Shown in pieces: positions 1 to 10,154 of a stretch of 64,000 nucleotides of DNA. Position 1 is the stretch's first letter; each line of letters opens with the position of its first letter. Origin of the DNA: Streptomyces sp. NBC_00273 (GTDB taxonomy: Bacteria > Actinomycetota > Actinomycetes > Streptomycetales > Streptomycetaceae); assembly GCF_036178145.1 (NCBI RefSeq), contig NZ_CP108067.1, positions 4,526,001-4,590,000 of the forward strand, read 5' to 3'. The translations under genes were made by a program, and so were the position numbers. Under the pieces are notes generated by a model that made no database searches, was not told the DNA's origin, and was given only the letters and a program-made list of their open reading frames with translations.

Positions 1-386
1 TCGGGGTTTCGCGGACCGTTCTGGCAATGGCCCGGGACGGCCATCTGCCGCGCGCGCTGGCGGCCGTACATCCTCGGCACCAGGTGCCGCACCATGCGGA
101 GCTGGCCGTGGGTGCGGTCGTGGCGGTGTTGGCGGCCACCGCCGATCTGCGGGGCGCGATCGGTTTCTCCTCCTTCGGAGTGCTCGCCTACTACGCGATC
201 GCGAACGTCTCCGCGTGGACTCTCGATTCAGCTGTCAAGGGTCGGGCCGTGGCAGTGGTCGGGCTGTCCGGCTGTGTGGTGTTGGCGTGTGCGCTGCCCC
301 TCGCGTCGGCGCTGTGGGGGGCGGCGGTGCTGGCGGTGGGCGTACTGGTCTACGTGGTTCGGTGGCGGCTCAGATCCGGGATCTGA
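1..386 (+). CDS. APC-family amino acid permease, C-terminal fragment
   Basis: The frame is open from the window edge (first full codon at base 3) and stops with TGA at 384-386. It begins GVSRTVLAMARDGHLPRAL, the loop signature between transmembrane segments of amino acid-polyamine-organocation permeases. Three or four hydrophobic segments and a short basic tail follow. These proteins are cytoplasmic-membrane secondary transporters of amino acids or polyamines; the substrate cannot be told from this fragment. The N-terminal two thirds lie outside the window. The 3' end overlaps the end of the convergent SMI1/KNR4 gene by 17 bases. Confidence 0.8.
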   Translation, partial: GVSRTVLAMARDGHLPRALAAVHPRHQVPHHAELAVGAVVAVLAATADLRGAIGFSSFGVLAYYAIANVSAWTLDSAVKGRAVAVVGLSGCVVLACALPLASALWGAAVLAVGVLVYVVRWRLRSGI

Positions 387-903
387 ACGCGTCCCAGGGC
401 GCCAGCTCCAGGTCGTGCTCCTCTCCCAGGCCGGACTCCTCGCAGAACCAGGCGGTGCCGTCGAGCCAGCCGTGCAGCCAGCCGGCCAGGCTCGGAGCGT
501 CGATGGACCAGGCGAGCTCCGGCTCCCCCGGATTCGGGTCGAACAGGAGGACCTCGGCGGTCTCGGACCGGCAGTCCACGCAGGCGTCCATTCCGCAGCC
601 GAAGTCGGCCACGGGCAGTACGCCTTCGGGCCAGCGCCATCCGCAGGAGCGCCGTTCCCCGTACGCGAGCACTGCCTGACGCAGCGGCAGCAGCCCCTGG
701 CCGGGGCCGAATCCGCCGTCGCCGACGCGTGCGTAGAGCGAGGCGAGCAGGGGCGGCAGGGCGAAGCCGAGTATGGCTTCGGCGCGGGTGATCTCCCCGG
801 TGTCCAGCGGCACCGGCAGGATCTCTCCACTCCGCTCGTACCTGCGTGCGGAGTTGCGCACGCGGTCCGCGACTTGCTCCAGCAACTGCTCGGTCTCGTT
901 CAT
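370..903 (-). CDS. SMI1/KNR4 family protein
   Basis: A soluble protein of 177 residues from the ATG at 903; an in-frame GTG at 921 would add six residues and cannot be excluded. It matches the SMI1/KNR4 (SUKH) pattern: an early segment ITRAEAILGFALPPLLASLY, then the glycine-rich VGDGGFGPGQGLLPL motif typical of the fold. No signal peptide or membrane segment is visible. Family members are often immunity proteins against contact-dependent or polymorphic toxins, but many Streptomyces copies stand alone with no known role. No toxin gene is adjacent here, so the function is left open. Confidence 0.75.
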   Translation of the reverse strand: MNETEQLLEQVADRVRNSARRYERSGEILPVPLDTGEITRAEAILGFALPPLLASLYARVGDGGFGPGQGLLPLRQAVLAYGERRSCGWRWPEGVLPVADFGCGMDACVDCRSETAEVLLFDPNPGEPELAWSIDAPSLAGWLHGWLDGTAWFCEESGLGEEHDLELAPWDAFRSRI

Positions 904-954
904 GCGTTCATGGTGACGCACCCCACCGACATCCGCCCGGGCCTGTGGATAACT

Positions 955-988
955 CCGCCCGCAGGCCGTTTCGTCGGCCTGCGGGCGG
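955..988 (-). terminator. Rho-independent-type hairpin after htpX-yccF
   Basis: A perfect 13-14 bp GC-rich stem (955-968 with 975-988) with a six-base TTTCGT loop lies just downstream of the yccF stop on the minus strand and upstream of the SMI1/KNR4 start. There is no U-tract, as is usual for Streptomyces terminators. Confidence 0.65.
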
Positions 989-1023
989 GGTGTGTACTGG
1001 CGTCCGGGACGCCGGTCGCTGCG

Positions 1024-1416
1024 TCAGCGGGAGGCGAACGGCGCGTCCGTCGGAACGATCTCGCGGCCCAGCGGCAGCAGGGAGAGCGGGACCATCTTGA
1101 AGTTGGCGATGCCGAACGGGATGCCGATGATCGTGATGCAGAGGGCGATGCCGGTGACGATGTGGCCGAGGGCCAACCACCAGCCCGCCAGCACCAGCCA
1201 CAGGACGTTGCCGATGCAGGACGGGGCGCCCGCGTCGTGGCGCTCGACCGTGGTGTAGCCGAAGGGCCAGAGGGCGTAGACCGCAATGCGGAAGGCGGCG
1301 ATGCCGAACGGGATGCCGATGATGGTGATGCACAGCAGCACGCCTGCGAGGAGGTATCCCAGGAACAGCCAGATGCCGCTGAGGATGAGCCAAATGATGT
1401 TGAGGATTGTCTTCAT
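1024..1416 (-). CDS. yccF: YccF-family inner membrane protein
   Basis: 130 residues made of two near-repeat halves, each containing the family hallmark [12 protein letters not shown] (around residues 30-41 and 95-106), which identifies the YccF/DUF307 family. Each half holds one or two hydrophobic segments, so the protein should sit in the cytoplasmic membrane. Function is not established for the family. The start overlaps the htpX stop in an ATGA (1413-1416), so the two genes are probably translationally coupled and co-transcribed. That link to a membrane-protein quality-control protease is suggestive only. Confidence 0.88.
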   Translation of the reverse strand: MKTILNIIWLILSGIWLFLGYLLAGVLLCITIIGIPFGIAAFRIAVYALWPFGYTTVERHDAGAPSCIGNVLWLVLAGWWLALGHIVTGIALCITIIGIPFGIANFKMVPLSLLPLGREIVPTDAPFASR

Positions 1417-2276
1417 TGGCGGCGGCCTGCCATCTGTTCGAGCCGGGCGATGCGCTCGGCCATCGGAGGGTGTGTGGAGAACATCTTAGAAAGGCCCGCA
1501 CCCGGACGGAACGGGTTGGCGATCATCATGTGGCTCGCCGCCTCCAGCCGGGGCTCCGGGGGCAGCGGGAGCTGTTTGGTGCCCGCGTCGAGCTTGCGCA
1601 GGGCGCTGGCCAGGGCGAGCGGGTCGCCTGTGAGCTGGGCGCTGGAGGCGTCGGCCTCGTACTCGCGCGAGCGGCTGATGGCCAGCTGGATCACGGAGGC
1701 GGCCAGCGGGCCCAGGATCATGATCAGCAGCATGCCGAGGAGACCGGGGCCCTCGTCGTCGTTCGACCGACCGATCGGGATCAGCCAGGCGAAGTTGACC
1801 AGGAACATGATCACCGAGGCGAGGGCGCCGGCGACCGAGGAGATCAGGATGTCGCGGTTGTAGACGTGGCTGAGCTCGTGGCCGATGACCCCGCGCAGCT
1901 CGCGTTCGTCGAGGATGTGCAGGATGCCCTCGGTGCAGCAGACCGCGGCGTTGCGCGGGTTGCGGCCGGTGGCGAAGGCGTTGGGGGCCTCGGTGGGTGA
2001 GATGTACAGGCGTGGCATGGGCTGGCGCGCGGACGTGGAGAGCTCGCGCACCATGCGGTAGAGCTGGGGAGCCTCGAACTCGCTCACGGGGCGGGCGCGC
2101 ATCGCGCGTAGAGCCAGTTTGTCGCTGTTCCAGTACGCGTAGGCGTTCGTCCCGAGGGCGACGAGGACGGCGATGATCAGGCCGCCCCGTCCGAAGAAGC
2201 TTCCGATGAGGATGATGAGTGCGGACAGCCCGCCGAGGAGTACGGCGGTCTTGAGCCCGTTGTGCCGGCGGTGCAC
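1413..2276 (-). CDS. htpX: HtpX-like membrane zinc metalloprotease (M48)
   Basis: An M48 peptidase that degrades misfolded or damaged membrane proteins. Two N-terminal hydrophobic segments are followed by the zinc motif HELSH (about residues 133-137), two further hydrophobic segments, and SRSREYEAD, whose glutamate is the third zinc ligand. I chose the GTG at 2276 (287 residues, the usual family length) because GGAGGG lies six bases upstream. The ATG at 2315 would add 13 residues without a good ribosome site. It is the first gene of a two-gene unit with yccF. Confidence 0.9.
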   Translation of the reverse strand: MHRRHNGLKTAVLLGGLSALIILIGSFFGRGGLIIAVLVALGTNAYAYWNSDKLALRAMRARPVSEFEAPQLYRMVRELSTSARQPMPRLYISPTEAPNAFATGRNPRNAAVCCTEGILHILDERELRGVIGHELSHVYNRDILISSVAGALASVIMFLVNFAWLIPIGRSNDDEGPGLLGMLLIMILGPLAASVIQLAISRSREYEADASSAQLTGDPLALASALRKLDAGTKQLPLPPEPRLEAASHMMIANPFRPGAGLSKMFSTHPPMAERIARLEQMAGRRQ

Positions 2277-2409
2277 GGTACGCCCTCCAGGTGGTGCGGC
2301 AGGGGAGCCCGTCATGGATTTGAGGGTCTACGGTCCAGTGGACCCTCCCTTCCTGGTCAACGCGAGGTGAGGGCGTCAGGTTCCCAGGGCGTGGCGGGGC
2401 GGCCGCCCT

Positions 2410-2436
2410 CCGCCGCCCCTTTCCGGGGGGCGGCGG
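2410..2436 (-). terminator. Hairpin after the partial nuo operon
   Basis: A ten-bp GC stem (2410-2419 with 2427-2436) with a seven-base loop lies 42 bases past the stop of the last gene, nuoN, on the minus strand. It probably ends the ten-gene transcript. Confidence 0.55.
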
Positions 2437-2477
2437 GGCCGGGGCGGGCGTTACTCCGTACGGGTTGCGCGCGCCGG

Positions 2478-4010
2478 TTACTGCGCGAAGAGGCTGCCCG
2501 AGGTGACGCGCAGGATGAGTTCCGGGGCGCCCGAGACGACGACCGCCGTGATCGCGGTGACGACGACGGCCGCAGCCACCGGCCAGGGGGCGCGCGTACG
2601 GGTCTGCGCGCCCTCGGGGGTGCGGAAGAGGAGAGCCGTCCAGCGCAGGTAGTAGTACAGGGCGATGACGACGTTGATCGCCATGACCACGGCCAGCCAG
2701 CCCAGGCCCGCGTCGACCGCGGACCGGAAGACGGTGACCTTGGCGAAGAGCCCGATGATGCCCGGCGGCAGGCCCGCCAGGCAGAGCAGGAAGAAGCCCA
2801 GGCAGAGGGCGGCCAGCGGGCGCTCTGCGTAGAGCCCCCGGTAGTCGCTGATCCGGTGGAGCGGCTTGGTACGGGCGACCAGGGCGGCCACGGCGAAGGC
2901 GCCGAGGTTCACGGCGGCGTACATGAGGGCGTAGGCGACGGTGGAGCCGATCTGGTCGCGCCCGGAGTACGCGGCGGCGGCGATCGGGACCAGCAGGTAT
3001 CCGGCCTGGCCGACCGAGGACCAGGCGAGCAGCCGTACGGCGCTGTTCGGGCGGTCCGGGGACTGCCGCAGGGCGGCGGTGTTGCCCAGGGTCATGGTGA
3101 GTGCGGCGAGGACGGCCAGGGCCGGGCCCCAGATGTCGGAGTACGCCGGGAAGGCGATCACCGTGACGAGGATGAGGCCCGTGAAGCCGACGGCCTTGCC
3201 GATGACCGAGAGGTAGCCGGCGATGGGCAGGGGGGCGCCGACGTAGGTGTCGGGGACCCAGAAGTGGAAGGGGACGGCCGCGGTCTTGAAGGCGAAGCCG
3301 ACGAGGGTGAGCGCGACACCGGCCATGGCGAGCGTGTCGAGCTGCCCGGGGACGTCTTCGAGGCGGCCGGCGACCTGGGTGAGGTGTAGGGAGCCGGTGG
3401 CGGCGTAGACGAAGCTGACGCCCATCAGCGACACGGCGGTGGCGGTGACGGAGGACAGGAAGAACTTCAGGGCGGCCTCGGAGGAGAGCCGGTCGCCGCG
3501 GCGCATGCCGACGAGGGCGAAGGCGGGCAGCGAGGCGACTTCGAGGGCGACGATCAGGGTGGCGAGGTCGCGGGAGGCGGGCAGCAGGGCCGCGCCGGCG
3601 GCGGAGGAGAGCAGCAGGAACCAGTACTCGCCGGCCGGCATGCGGCTGTCGTGGACGGCGGTGACCGAGACCAGGGCGGTGACCAGGGCGCCTGCCAGCA
3701 CCAGGAACTGGATGACGAGCGTGAAGCGGTCGGCGACGTAGCTGCAGGCCGCCGGGTCGCCGGTGAGGCAGAAGGTGGCGCGGTCACCGGCGCGCAGGGG
3801 CAGCAGGGTGGCCGTCGCGGCGGCGAGGCCGGCGACCGAGATCCAGCCGAGGACCGGCTTGTGGCGTTCGGCCAGGAAGAGGTCGGCGACGAGGACGACC
3901 AGGCCGACGGCGGCGGTGATCACCACGGGTGCGATGGCGAGCCAGTCGACGGACTGGACCAGGCTCGGGGCCTCGGCGGAGAGGACCGTCAGGGCCGTCA
4001 TGGCCGTCAT
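2478..4010 (-). CDS. nuoN: NADH-quinone oxidoreductase subunit N, second copy
   Basis: 510 residues, an antiporter-like membrane subunit of the proton-pumping arm of complex I, with about 14 hydrophobic segments. The diagnostic stretch AVPFHFWVPDTYVGAP (about residues 240-255) and the later LLAWSSVGQAGY helix identify NuoN. The ATG at 4010 overlaps the nuoM stop in ATGA. It is the last gene of the D/E/F/G-less cluster. A complete second NuoN lies at 38662-40317 and is clearly divergent, so this is an old paralogue and not a recent duplication. Confidence 0.93.
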   Translation of the reverse strand: MTAMTALTVLSAEAPSLVQSVDWLAIAPVVITAAVGLVVLVADLFLAERHKPVLGWISVAGLAAATATLLPLRAGDRATFCLTGDPAACSYVADRFTLVIQFLVLAGALVTALVSVTAVHDSRMPAGEYWFLLLSSAAGAALLPASRDLATLIVALEVASLPAFALVGMRRGDRLSSEAALKFFLSSVTATAVSLMGVSFVYAATGSLHLTQVAGRLEDVPGQLDTLAMAGVALTLVGFAFKTAAVPFHFWVPDTYVGAPLPIAGYLSVIGKAVGFTGLILVTVIAFPAYSDIWGPALAVLAALTMTLGNTAALRQSPDRPNSAVRLLAWSSVGQAGYLLVPIAAAAYSGRDQIGSTVAYALMYAAVNLGAFAVAALVARTKPLHRISDYRGLYAERPLAALCLGFFLLCLAGLPPGIIGLFAKVTVFRSAVDAGLGWLAVVMAINVVIALYYYLRWTALLFRTPEGAQTRTRAPWPVAAAVVVTAITAVVVSGAPELILRVTSGSLFAQ

Positions 4011-5602
4011 GAATTGCCTCCTGCGAGGAGCTTCTGGACGGCCGGATCGGTGAGGCCGAGGAGGACCGCGGGCCACAGGCCGGCGAGGACGGTGAGGGCG
4101 ACGAGCGGGGTCCAGGCGGCGAACTCGTAGCGCTGGACGTCCGCGACGGCGAGCTCGGGACCGGCTTTCGGGTCTCCCATGCAGACGCGCCGTACGACGA
4201 TCAGGAGGTAGGCGGCGGTGAGCAGGGTGCCGAACGCGCCGACGGCCACGTAGGTGAGGAACGCGGGGCGGGAGAGGCCCTCGGCGGGGTCGAAGGCGCC
4301 GAAGAGGGCCAGCATCTCGCCCCAGAATCCGGCCAGGCCGGGCAGGCCGAGGGAGGCGACGGCGGCGAAGGCGAGGAGTGCGCCGAAGCGGGGGGCGCGG
4401 CCGTAGAGGGCTGCGCCGGTGGCTCCGGCGAGGGTGTCGAGGTCGGCGGTGCCGTAGCGGTCCTTGAGGGCGCCGACCAGGAAGAAGAGGAGGCCGGTGA
4501 TCAGGCCGTGGGCGATGTTGGCGAAGAGCGCGCCGTTGACGCCGGTGGGGGTCATGCTCGCGATGCCGAGGAGGACGAAGCCCATGTGGCCGACGGAGGA
4601 GTAGGCGATGAGGCGCTTGAGGTCGCCCTTGTTCCCCTTGCGGGCCAGCGCGAGGCAGGCGAGCGATCCGTAGACGATGCCGACGGCGGCGAAGGCGCCC
4701 AGGTAGGGGGCGAAGGTGGCCATGCCGTCGGGGGTGATGGGGAGCAGGATGCGGACGAACCCGTACGTGCCCATCTTGAGCAGGACGCCGGCCAGCAGGA
4801 CGGATCCGACGGTGGGCGCGGCGGTGTGGGCGTCCGGCAGCCAGCTGTGCAGGGGCCACATCGGGGTCTTCACGGCGAGGCCGATGCCGATGGCGAGAAC
4901 GGCCAGGAGCTGGGTGGTGTGGGACAGTTCGCGGCCGTTGTCAGAGGCCAGTGTCACCATGTCGAAAGTGCCGCTGTTCAGTCCGATCAGGAGCAGACCG
5001 AGCAGCATGACGACGGAGCCGAGGAGGGTGTAGAGGATGAACTTCCAGGCGGCGGCCTGCCGCTGAGCACCGCCCCAGCGGGCGATGAGGAAGTACATCG
5101 GGATGAGGACCATCTCGAAGGCGAGGAAGAAGAGCAGCAGGTCGAGGACGGCGAAGGTAGCGAGGGTGCCGGACTCCAGGACCAGGAGCAGTGCGACGAA
5201 GGCCTTCGGGGAGGGGCCTGCGGGGAGCTTGAAGTAGCTGTAGAGCGCGCAGAGGAAGAACAGCAGCGCGGTCATCAGGAGGAGGGGGAGCGAAATGCCG
5301 TCGACGCCGAGGTGGATCCGGACGTTCAGCGCCTGGATCCAGCTGATGTCCGTCGTCGCCTGGATGCGGGACGGGGCGTCGTGGTCGAAGCCCAGGGTGA
5401 GGGCGATGGCCGCGGCGAGGATCACGCCGGTCACGGTCACGCCGTGGCGGAGCACGGCGTGTTCGGGGCTCTTGCCCTTGAGACCGGGCGGGGCCGGCAG
5501 GAGCGCCGCGGCGGAGCCGAGGAGCGGTGCGGCCACGATGAACGCCAGAAGGAACTGCATCACGGACGGGCTGATATCAATCACGGCTGACTCACGGCTC
5601 AC
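4007..5602 (-). CDS. nuoM: NADH-quinone oxidoreductase subunit M, second copy
   Basis: 531 residues from the GTG at 5602, which overlaps the nuoL stop as GTGA; an ATG at 5560 is a weaker alternative. It is an antiporter-like proton-translocating subunit with about 14 transmembrane segments. The signature WPLHSWLPDAHTAAP lies near residues 245-260, and an upstream segment LLFFLAFEMVLIPMYFLI carries the conserved membrane glutamate. It fits NuoM in length and order. Coupled by overlaps to nuoL upstream and nuoN downstream. Confidence 0.93.
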   Translation of the reverse strand: MSRESAVIDISPSVMQFLLAFIVAAPLLGSAAALLPAPPGLKGKSPEHAVLRHGVTVTGVILAAAIALTLGFDHDAPSRIQATTDISWIQALNVRIHLGVDGISLPLLLMTALLFFLCALYSYFKLPAGPSPKAFVALLLVLESGTLATFAVLDLLLFFLAFEMVLIPMYFLIARWGGAQRQAAAWKFILYTLLGSVVMLLGLLLIGLNSGTFDMVTLASDNGRELSHTTQLLAVLAIGIGLAVKTPMWPLHSWLPDAHTAAPTVGSVLLAGVLLKMGTYGFVRILLPITPDGMATFAPYLGAFAAVGIVYGSLACLALARKGNKGDLKRLIAYSSVGHMGFVLLGIASMTPTGVNGALFANIAHGLITGLLFFLVGALKDRYGTADLDTLAGATGAALYGRAPRFGALLAFAAVASLGLPGLAGFWGEMLALFGAFDPAEGLSRPAFLTYVAVGAFGTLLTAAYLLIVVRRVCMGDPKAGPELAVADVQRYEFAAWTPLVALTVLAGLWPAVLLGLTDPAVQKLLAGGNS

Positions 5603-7641
5603 GATCCGACGTTGACGTTGGCGAGGACGGCGGTGGCGATCGCCAGGACCACGGCGCCGGCGAGCAGGGCGCTCAGGTAGCTCTGCACGTTGCCGGTCTG
5701 GGCACGGCGTACGAGGCTGCCGAGCAGCTGGGTGCCGGTGCCCGCGCCGCGGACGTACGTGTCCACGACCTCGCGGTCGAGGAAGCGGACGAGGCTCGCG
5801 GCGGCCCGGACGGGCCGGACGAACAGTCGGTCGTAGACGGCGTCGAGGTGGAAGCCGACGGCCGCGTGGCGGTGTAGCGGGCCGAGGAACGCCTTGCCGG
5901 GGTCGGCGGCGGGGCCGGTCGGGACGGCGGGGTGATCGTGGGTCACCTCGGCCACCTCGGGGGCTTCCGCGGCGGATTCGGCGGCGGCGACAGCGACGGC
6001 GGCGGCGGGCACTGCGGTTTCGGTACCGGCTGCGGCGCCGGCTCCCGTGCCGGCGGCGGTCGCGAGGACGGCCTTCGCCGAGGCGCGCTGCCAGAGGGCG
6101 TAGGTGAGCATCGCGCCGATGGCCGCGGCGCCCGTGCCGAGCACCGAGGTGACCAGGGTCGGGGTGAGTTCCCCGCCGTCGAACCAGTCGGAGATGGGGC
6201 CGGCCGCGAGGCCGAAGCCGATCGACGGGATCGCCAGCAGCCACAGCACGCCGGTCATGGCGAGGGGCTCCTTGCCGTGGTCGGGGGCGGCGACGCCCCG
6301 GCCCCGGAAGGCCATCAGCCACAGCCGGGTGGCGTAGGCGGCGGTGAGCAGGGCGGTCAGCAGACCGGCGACGAGCACCAGCCAGCCGGCGGCGCTGGGC
6401 ACGAACTCCGAGTGGCCGGTCGCGGTGTGCTCGGCGGCGACGAGGACGGCTTCCTTGGAGAAGAAGCCGGCGAAGGGCGGGACCGCGGCGAGCGCGAGCA
6501 GCGCGATCGTCATCGTCCAGAAGGCGTCGGGGATGCGCTTGGCCAGGCCGTCCATCCGGGACATGACGCCCAGGGAGTTCGTACCGGCGGCGTGGATGAT
6601 CACGCCGGCGCCGAGGAAGAGGAGCGCCTTGAAGGCGCCGTGGGACAGGAGGTGGAACACGGCGGCGCCGCGGTCACCGACAGCCAGGGCGCCGATCATG
6701 TAGCCGAGCTGGCCGATCGTGGAGTAGGCGAGCACCCGCTTGATGTCGTCCTGGGCGATGGCGGCCAGGCCGGAGCCGACCATCGTGACCGCCGCCATCA
6801 CGGCCATGACCACCAGCGTGGCCCCGGAGGCTGCGAAGACGGGCAGGAGGCGGGCGATGAAGTAGACGCCGGCGGCGACCATCGTCGCGGCGTGGATCAG
6901 CGCCGAGACCGGGGTGGGGCCCGCCATGGCGTCGGGGAGCCAGGTGTGCAGGGGGAACTGCGCGGACTTGCCCGCGACACCGGCGAGCAGGAGCAGCCCG
7001 ATCAGGGTCGGGTGGTCGAGTCCGCCCGCGGCGACGGTGCCGAGGATCTTCGGGATCTCGAAGGAACCGGCATCGGCGGCGAGCGCGAACAGACCGATCA
7101 GGAAGGGGACGTCGCCGAGCTTGGTGACGAGGAAGGCCTTCAGGGAAGCGGAGCGGGCCGCTTCGGTCTCCCAGTAGTGGCCGACCAGGAAGTACGAGCA
7201 GATGCCCATGACCTCCCAGCCGACCAACAGCACCATCAGGTCGCCGGAGTAGACGACGAGCAGCATGGCGGAGGTGAACAGTGAGACGAGAGCGGCATAC
7301 GACGGGTAGCGCGGGTCCTCACGCAGGTACGCCGTCGAGTACAGCTGTACGCAGGTGGCGACGACCCCGACCAGGACGGCGACCAGTGCGGCGAAGCCGT
7401 CGATGTAGAGCGAGAGGTCGATCGGCACCGAGCCGGTCGGGGTCAGCTCGGTCGCGGCGCTGATCGTCTCGCCGCCGCCCTGGCGGACGGCGACGAGTAC
7501 GGCCAGTACGGCGGCGCCGAGCGTCGGCAGGATGGCGAGCGGCCGGACGAACCCGGGGGCGCTGCGGCCGAGCAGCAGTCCCGCCACCGCGCCCAGGAAG
7601 GGGAGCAGCGGGACGAGGACGGCGAGGGTCGTGGTGCTCAC
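5599..7641 (-). CDS. nuoL: NADH-quinone oxidoreductase subunit L, second copy
   Basis: 680 residues from a GTG overlapping the nuoK stop. It is the distal antiporter-like subunit that also carries the long lateral helix of complex [20 protein letters not shown] (about residues 227-245) and the preceding SYFLVGHYW segment are typical NuoL. An Ala/Val/Glu-rich low-complexity insert (about residues 517-573, ending near a THDHP sequence) separates the antiporter core from the C-terminal helix. The other NuoL in this window (631 residues) lacks it. All predicted proton-path regions look present. Confidence 0.93.
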   Translation of the reverse strand: MSTTTLAVLVPLLPFLGAVAGLLLGRSAPGFVRPLAILPTLGAAVLAVLVAVRQGGGETISAATELTPTGSVPIDLSLYIDGFAALVAVLVGVVATCVQLYSTAYLREDPRYPSYAALVSLFTSAMLLVVYSGDLMVLLVGWEVMGICSYFLVGHYWETEAARSASLKAFLVTKLGDVPFLIGLFALAADAGSFEIPKILGTVAAGGLDHPTLIGLLLLAGVAGKSAQFPLHTWLPDAMAGPTPVSALIHAATMVAAGVYFIARLLPVFAASGATLVVMAVMAAVTMVGSGLAAIAQDDIKRVLAYSTIGQLGYMIGALAVGDRGAAVFHLLSHGAFKALLFLGAGVIIHAAGTNSLGVMSRMDGLAKRIPDAFWTMTIALLALAAVPPFAGFFSKEAVLVAAEHTATGHSEFVPSAAGWLVLVAGLLTALLTAAYATRLWLMAFRGRGVAAPDHGKEPLAMTGVLWLLAIPSIGFGLAAGPISDWFDGGELTPTLVTSVLGTGAAAIGAMLTYALWQRASAKAVLATAAGTGAGAAAGTETAVPAAAVAVAAAESAAEAPEVAEVTHDHPAVPTGPAADPGKAFLGPLHRHAAVGFHLDAVYDRLFVRPVRAAASLVRFLDREVVDTYVRGAGTGTQLLGSLVRRAQTGNVQSYLSALLAGAVVLAIATAVLANVNVGS

Positions 7642-7985
7642 GCGGTGACCTCGCTCGGGTTGTTCGCGGCGGGCTCGTGGCCCTCGGCGGTGTCGCGCAG
7701 CCGGTCGACGTCGGAGCTGCCCCGGTTGCGGTACACCATCAGCACGATCGCGAGGCCGATGCCGATCTCGGCGGCGGCGATGGCGATGGTGAAGAGGGTG
7801 AGGGCCTGGCCGGCGTGCAGGGCGTCGCGCAGCCAGACGTCGAAGGCCACCAGGTTGAGGTTGACGGCGTTGAGCATCAGCTCGACGGACATCAGGACCA
7901 GGATGGCGTTGCGGCGGGCGAGTACGCCGTACAGGCCCGTGCAGAAGAGGAGCGCCGCGAGTACGGCGGGGTAGGCGAGGTGCAT
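7638..7985 (-). CDS. nuoK: NADH-quinone oxidoreductase subunit K, second copy
   Basis: 115 residues, three transmembrane helices. The conserved membrane motif [17 protein letters not shown] includes the buried glutamate needed for proton transfer, and [20 protein letters not shown] carries the second. The start ATG at 7985 shares one base with the nuoJ stop (TGATG). The polar C-terminal tail (about residues 95-115) is longer than in the second NuoK of this window (99 residues). Confidence 0.93.
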   Translation of the reverse strand: MHLAYPAVLAALLFCTGLYGVLARRNAILVLMSVELMLNAVNLNLVAFDVWLRDALHAGQALTLFTIAIAAAEIGIGLAIVLMVYRNRGSSDVDRLRDTAEGHEPAANNPSEVTA

Positions 7986-8584
7986 CAGCGCTGCCCCTTG
8001 TCGCTGGTGTCGCTGGCGTCGGTGGATTCGTTCCTGCGGGACAGCACGATGGCGCCGATCAGGGCTGCGAGGAGGAGGACGGAGAGCGCCTCGAACGGCA
8101 GCACCCAGTGTTGGAAGAGGATCTCGCCGGAGACCTTGGTGGAGCCCTGGGCCGGTCCGTCGAGGTCGATCCAGGTGGTGCGGAAGGCGTCGACGACCAC
8201 CCAGACCAGGGACACGGCCGCGACGACGGCGACGCCGAGCGCGATCCAGCGGTTGCCGGAGTCCGCGTCCGGGGAGCGGCCGATGGGGGCCTTGGTGAGC
8301 ATCAGCCCGAAGAGGAGGAGGACGACCACGGAACCGAGGTAGATGAGGACCTGGACCCAGGCGATGAACTCTGCGGTCAGCAGCAGGTACTCGACGGCGA
8401 TGCCGCCGAGCGCGACGACCAGCCACAGGGCGGCGTGCACCAGCTGCTTGGTGGTGACCGTGACGAGGGCCGCGCCGAGGGTGGCGAGTCCGACGAGGAC
8501 GAAGGCGATCTCGACGCCGGTCGGGGAGAGGAACCCGGGCCCGGTGGTGGTGGCGGCTGCGGCCAGGGTGGCGGCGGGGCTCAC
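7985..8584 (-). CDS. nuoJ: NADH-quinone oxidoreductase subunit J, second copy
   Basis: 199 residues with five predicted membrane segments, starting at a GTG that overlaps the nuoI stop as GTGA. The segment [20 protein letters not shown] is the conserved NuoJ third helix whose pi-bulge region is involved in coupling in known complexes. Its position between nuoI and nuoK is canonical. It lacks the long hydrophilic tail seen on the NuoJ at 44109-44921. Confidence 0.92.
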   Translation of the reverse strand: MSPAATLAAAATTTGPGFLSPTGVEIAFVLVGLATLGAALVTVTTKQLVHAALWLVVALGGIAVEYLLLTAEFIAWVQVLIYLGSVVVLLLFGLMLTKAPIGRSPDADSGNRWIALGVAVVAAVSLVWVVVDAFRTTWIDLDGPAQGSTKVSGEILFQHWVLPFEALSVLLLAALIGAIVLSRRNESTDASDTSDKGQR

Positions 8585-9189
8585 GCGTCTCCCTCCGGGG
8601 TCGGGTTGGTCGGCGGTTCGGTCTCGGCCGCCTGGGCGGCGGCTTCGGCGGCGGCCGCTGCCGCCGCGGCTGCGGCTTCGGCCTTCTCCACCGCCTTGCG
8701 GGCGGCGGCGATCTCCTTGGGCTCCTCGGCCGCCGGGTCCAGCGCGGGCGGCGCCGGGACGGTCCACATCCATTCGCGGAGCTTGTCGCGCTCGTGGGTC
8801 AGTTCGTGGATGTCGGTCTCCGCGTACTCGAACTCCGGCGACCAGAAGAGGGCGTCGAAGGGGCACACCTCGATGCAGATCCCGCAGTACATGCAGAGGG
8901 AGAAGTCGATGGCGAAGCGGTCGAGGACGTTGCGGCTGCGCTCGCGGCCACCGGGGGTGGAGGCCGGGACCGTCTCCTTGTGGGAGTCGATGTAGATGCA
9001 CCAGTCGGGGCACTCACGGGCGCAGAGCATGCAGACGGTGCAGTTCTCCTCGAACAGACCGATGACCCCGCGGGAGCGGGGCGGCAGTTCGGGCTGGACC
9101 TCGGGGTACTGGGCGGTGTGCGAGCGCTTCGTCATGGTGCGCAGCGTGACGGCCAGGCCCTTGGCCAGGCCGGATCCGGGGATGGGCAT
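8581..9189 (-). CDS. nuoI: NADH-quinone oxidoreductase subunit I, second copy (2x[4Fe-4S])
   Basis: 202 residues. Two ferredoxin motifs, [12 protein letters not shown] and [12 protein letters not shown], bind clusters N6a and N6b, which pass electrons toward the N2 cluster in NuoB. The last roughly 60 residues form an Ala/Glu-rich, probably helical tail that ordinary NuoI lacks. The ATG at 9189 shares a base with the nuoH TAA stop. Retention of both cluster motifs shows that an electron-transfer role is kept although the upstream modules NuoE, F and G are missing from this cluster. Confidence 0.92.
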   Translation of the reverse strand: MPIPGSGLAKGLAVTLRTMTKRSHTAQYPEVQPELPPRSRGVIGLFEENCTVCMLCARECPDWCIYIDSHKETVPASTPGGRERSRNVLDRFAIDFSLCMYCGICIEVCPFDALFWSPEFEYAETDIHELTHERDKLREWMWTVPAPPALDPAAEEPKEIAAARKAVEKAEAAAAAAAAAAEAAAQAAETEPPTNPTPEGDA

Positions 9190-10154
9190 TACTGGATCGC
9201 CACCTTCACGATGCCGGTGAGCGCGATCTGGGCGAGCGCGAGCGGGATGAGCGTGGTCCAGGCGAGCTTCTGGAGCTGGTCCTCGCGCAGGCGCGGGTAG
9301 CTCACGCGGAGCCAGATCACGACGAAGGCGAGGATCGCGATCTTGAGCAGGGTCCAGACCCAGCCGAGGTCGTCGCCGAAGGGGCCGTGCCAGCCGCCGA
9401 GGAAGAGGACGGTGGTCAGGGCGCAGAGGACGACGATGCCGGCGTACTCGGCGAGGAGGAACAGTGCGAAGCGCAGGCCGGTGTACTCGGTGTACGCGCC
9501 GAAGATGATCTCGGAGTCGGCGACGGGCATGTCGAAGGGGGGCCGCTGCAGTTCGGCGAGGCCGGCGGTGAAGAAGACGAGCGCGCCGACGATCTGCCAG
9601 GGCAGCCACCACCACTCGAAGGCCTCGACGATCCCGGGGAGGGAGACCGTACCGGCCGCCATGGCGACGGAGGCGGCGGCGAGCAGCATCGGGAGCTCGT
9701 AGGCGAGCAGCTGGGCTGCGGTGCGCAGGCCGCCGAGCAGGGAGAACTTGTTCGCGGAGGCCCAGCCGGCCATCAGGGAGCCGAGGACTCCGACGCCCAT
9801 GACGGCGAGCGCGAAGAACAGGCCCGCGTCGATGACCTGGCCGACGGCGCCCTCACCCGGGCCGATGGGGATGGCCAGGAGGACGAGGAGGTAGGGCAGC
9901 AGGGCGACGGCGGGGGCGAGCTGGAAGATCCGGCGGTCGGCGCCCGCCGGGACGATGTCTTCCTTCTGCGCGAACTTCACGCCGTCGGCGACGAGCTGGG
10001 CCCAGCCGTGGAAGCCGCCGGCGTACATGGGACCGAGGCGGCCCTGCATGTGGGCCATCACCTTGTGCTCGGTCTGCCCGACGACGAGCGGGAGCACGAG
10101 GAAGACGGCGAAGACGACGATCAGCCGCAGGGCGACGTCGAGGACGTCGTTCAC
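9189..10154 (-). CDS. nuoH: NADH-quinone oxidoreductase subunit H, second copy
   Basis: 321 residues, about eight membrane helices; in complex I it forms the quinone entry channel with NuoB and NuoD. The GTG start overlaps the nuoC stop as GTGA. The first cytoplasmic loop reads [15 protein letters not shown]. Ordinary NuoH, including the copy at 45530-46885, has [11 protein letters not shown] there. The changed loop touches the quinone chamber, which fits a complex with a different or borrowed NuoD. Acidic residues of the later loops ([21 protein letters not shown]) are kept. Confidence 0.92.
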   Translation of the reverse strand: MNDVLDVALRLIVVFAVFLVLPLVVGQTEHKVMAHMQGRLGPMYAGGFHGWAQLVADGVKFAQKEDIVPAGADRRIFQLAPAVALLPYLLVLLAIPIGPGEGAVGQVIDAGLFFALAVMGVGVLGSLMAGWASANKFSLLGGLRTAAQLLAYELPMLLAAASVAMAAGTVSLPGIVEAFEWWWLPWQIVGALVFFTAGLAELQRPPFDMPVADSEIIFGAYTEYTGLRFALFLLAEYAGIVVLCALTTVLFLGGWHGPFGDDLGWVWTLLKIAILAFVVIWLRVSYPRLREDQLQKLAWTTLIPLALAQIALTGIVKVAIQ

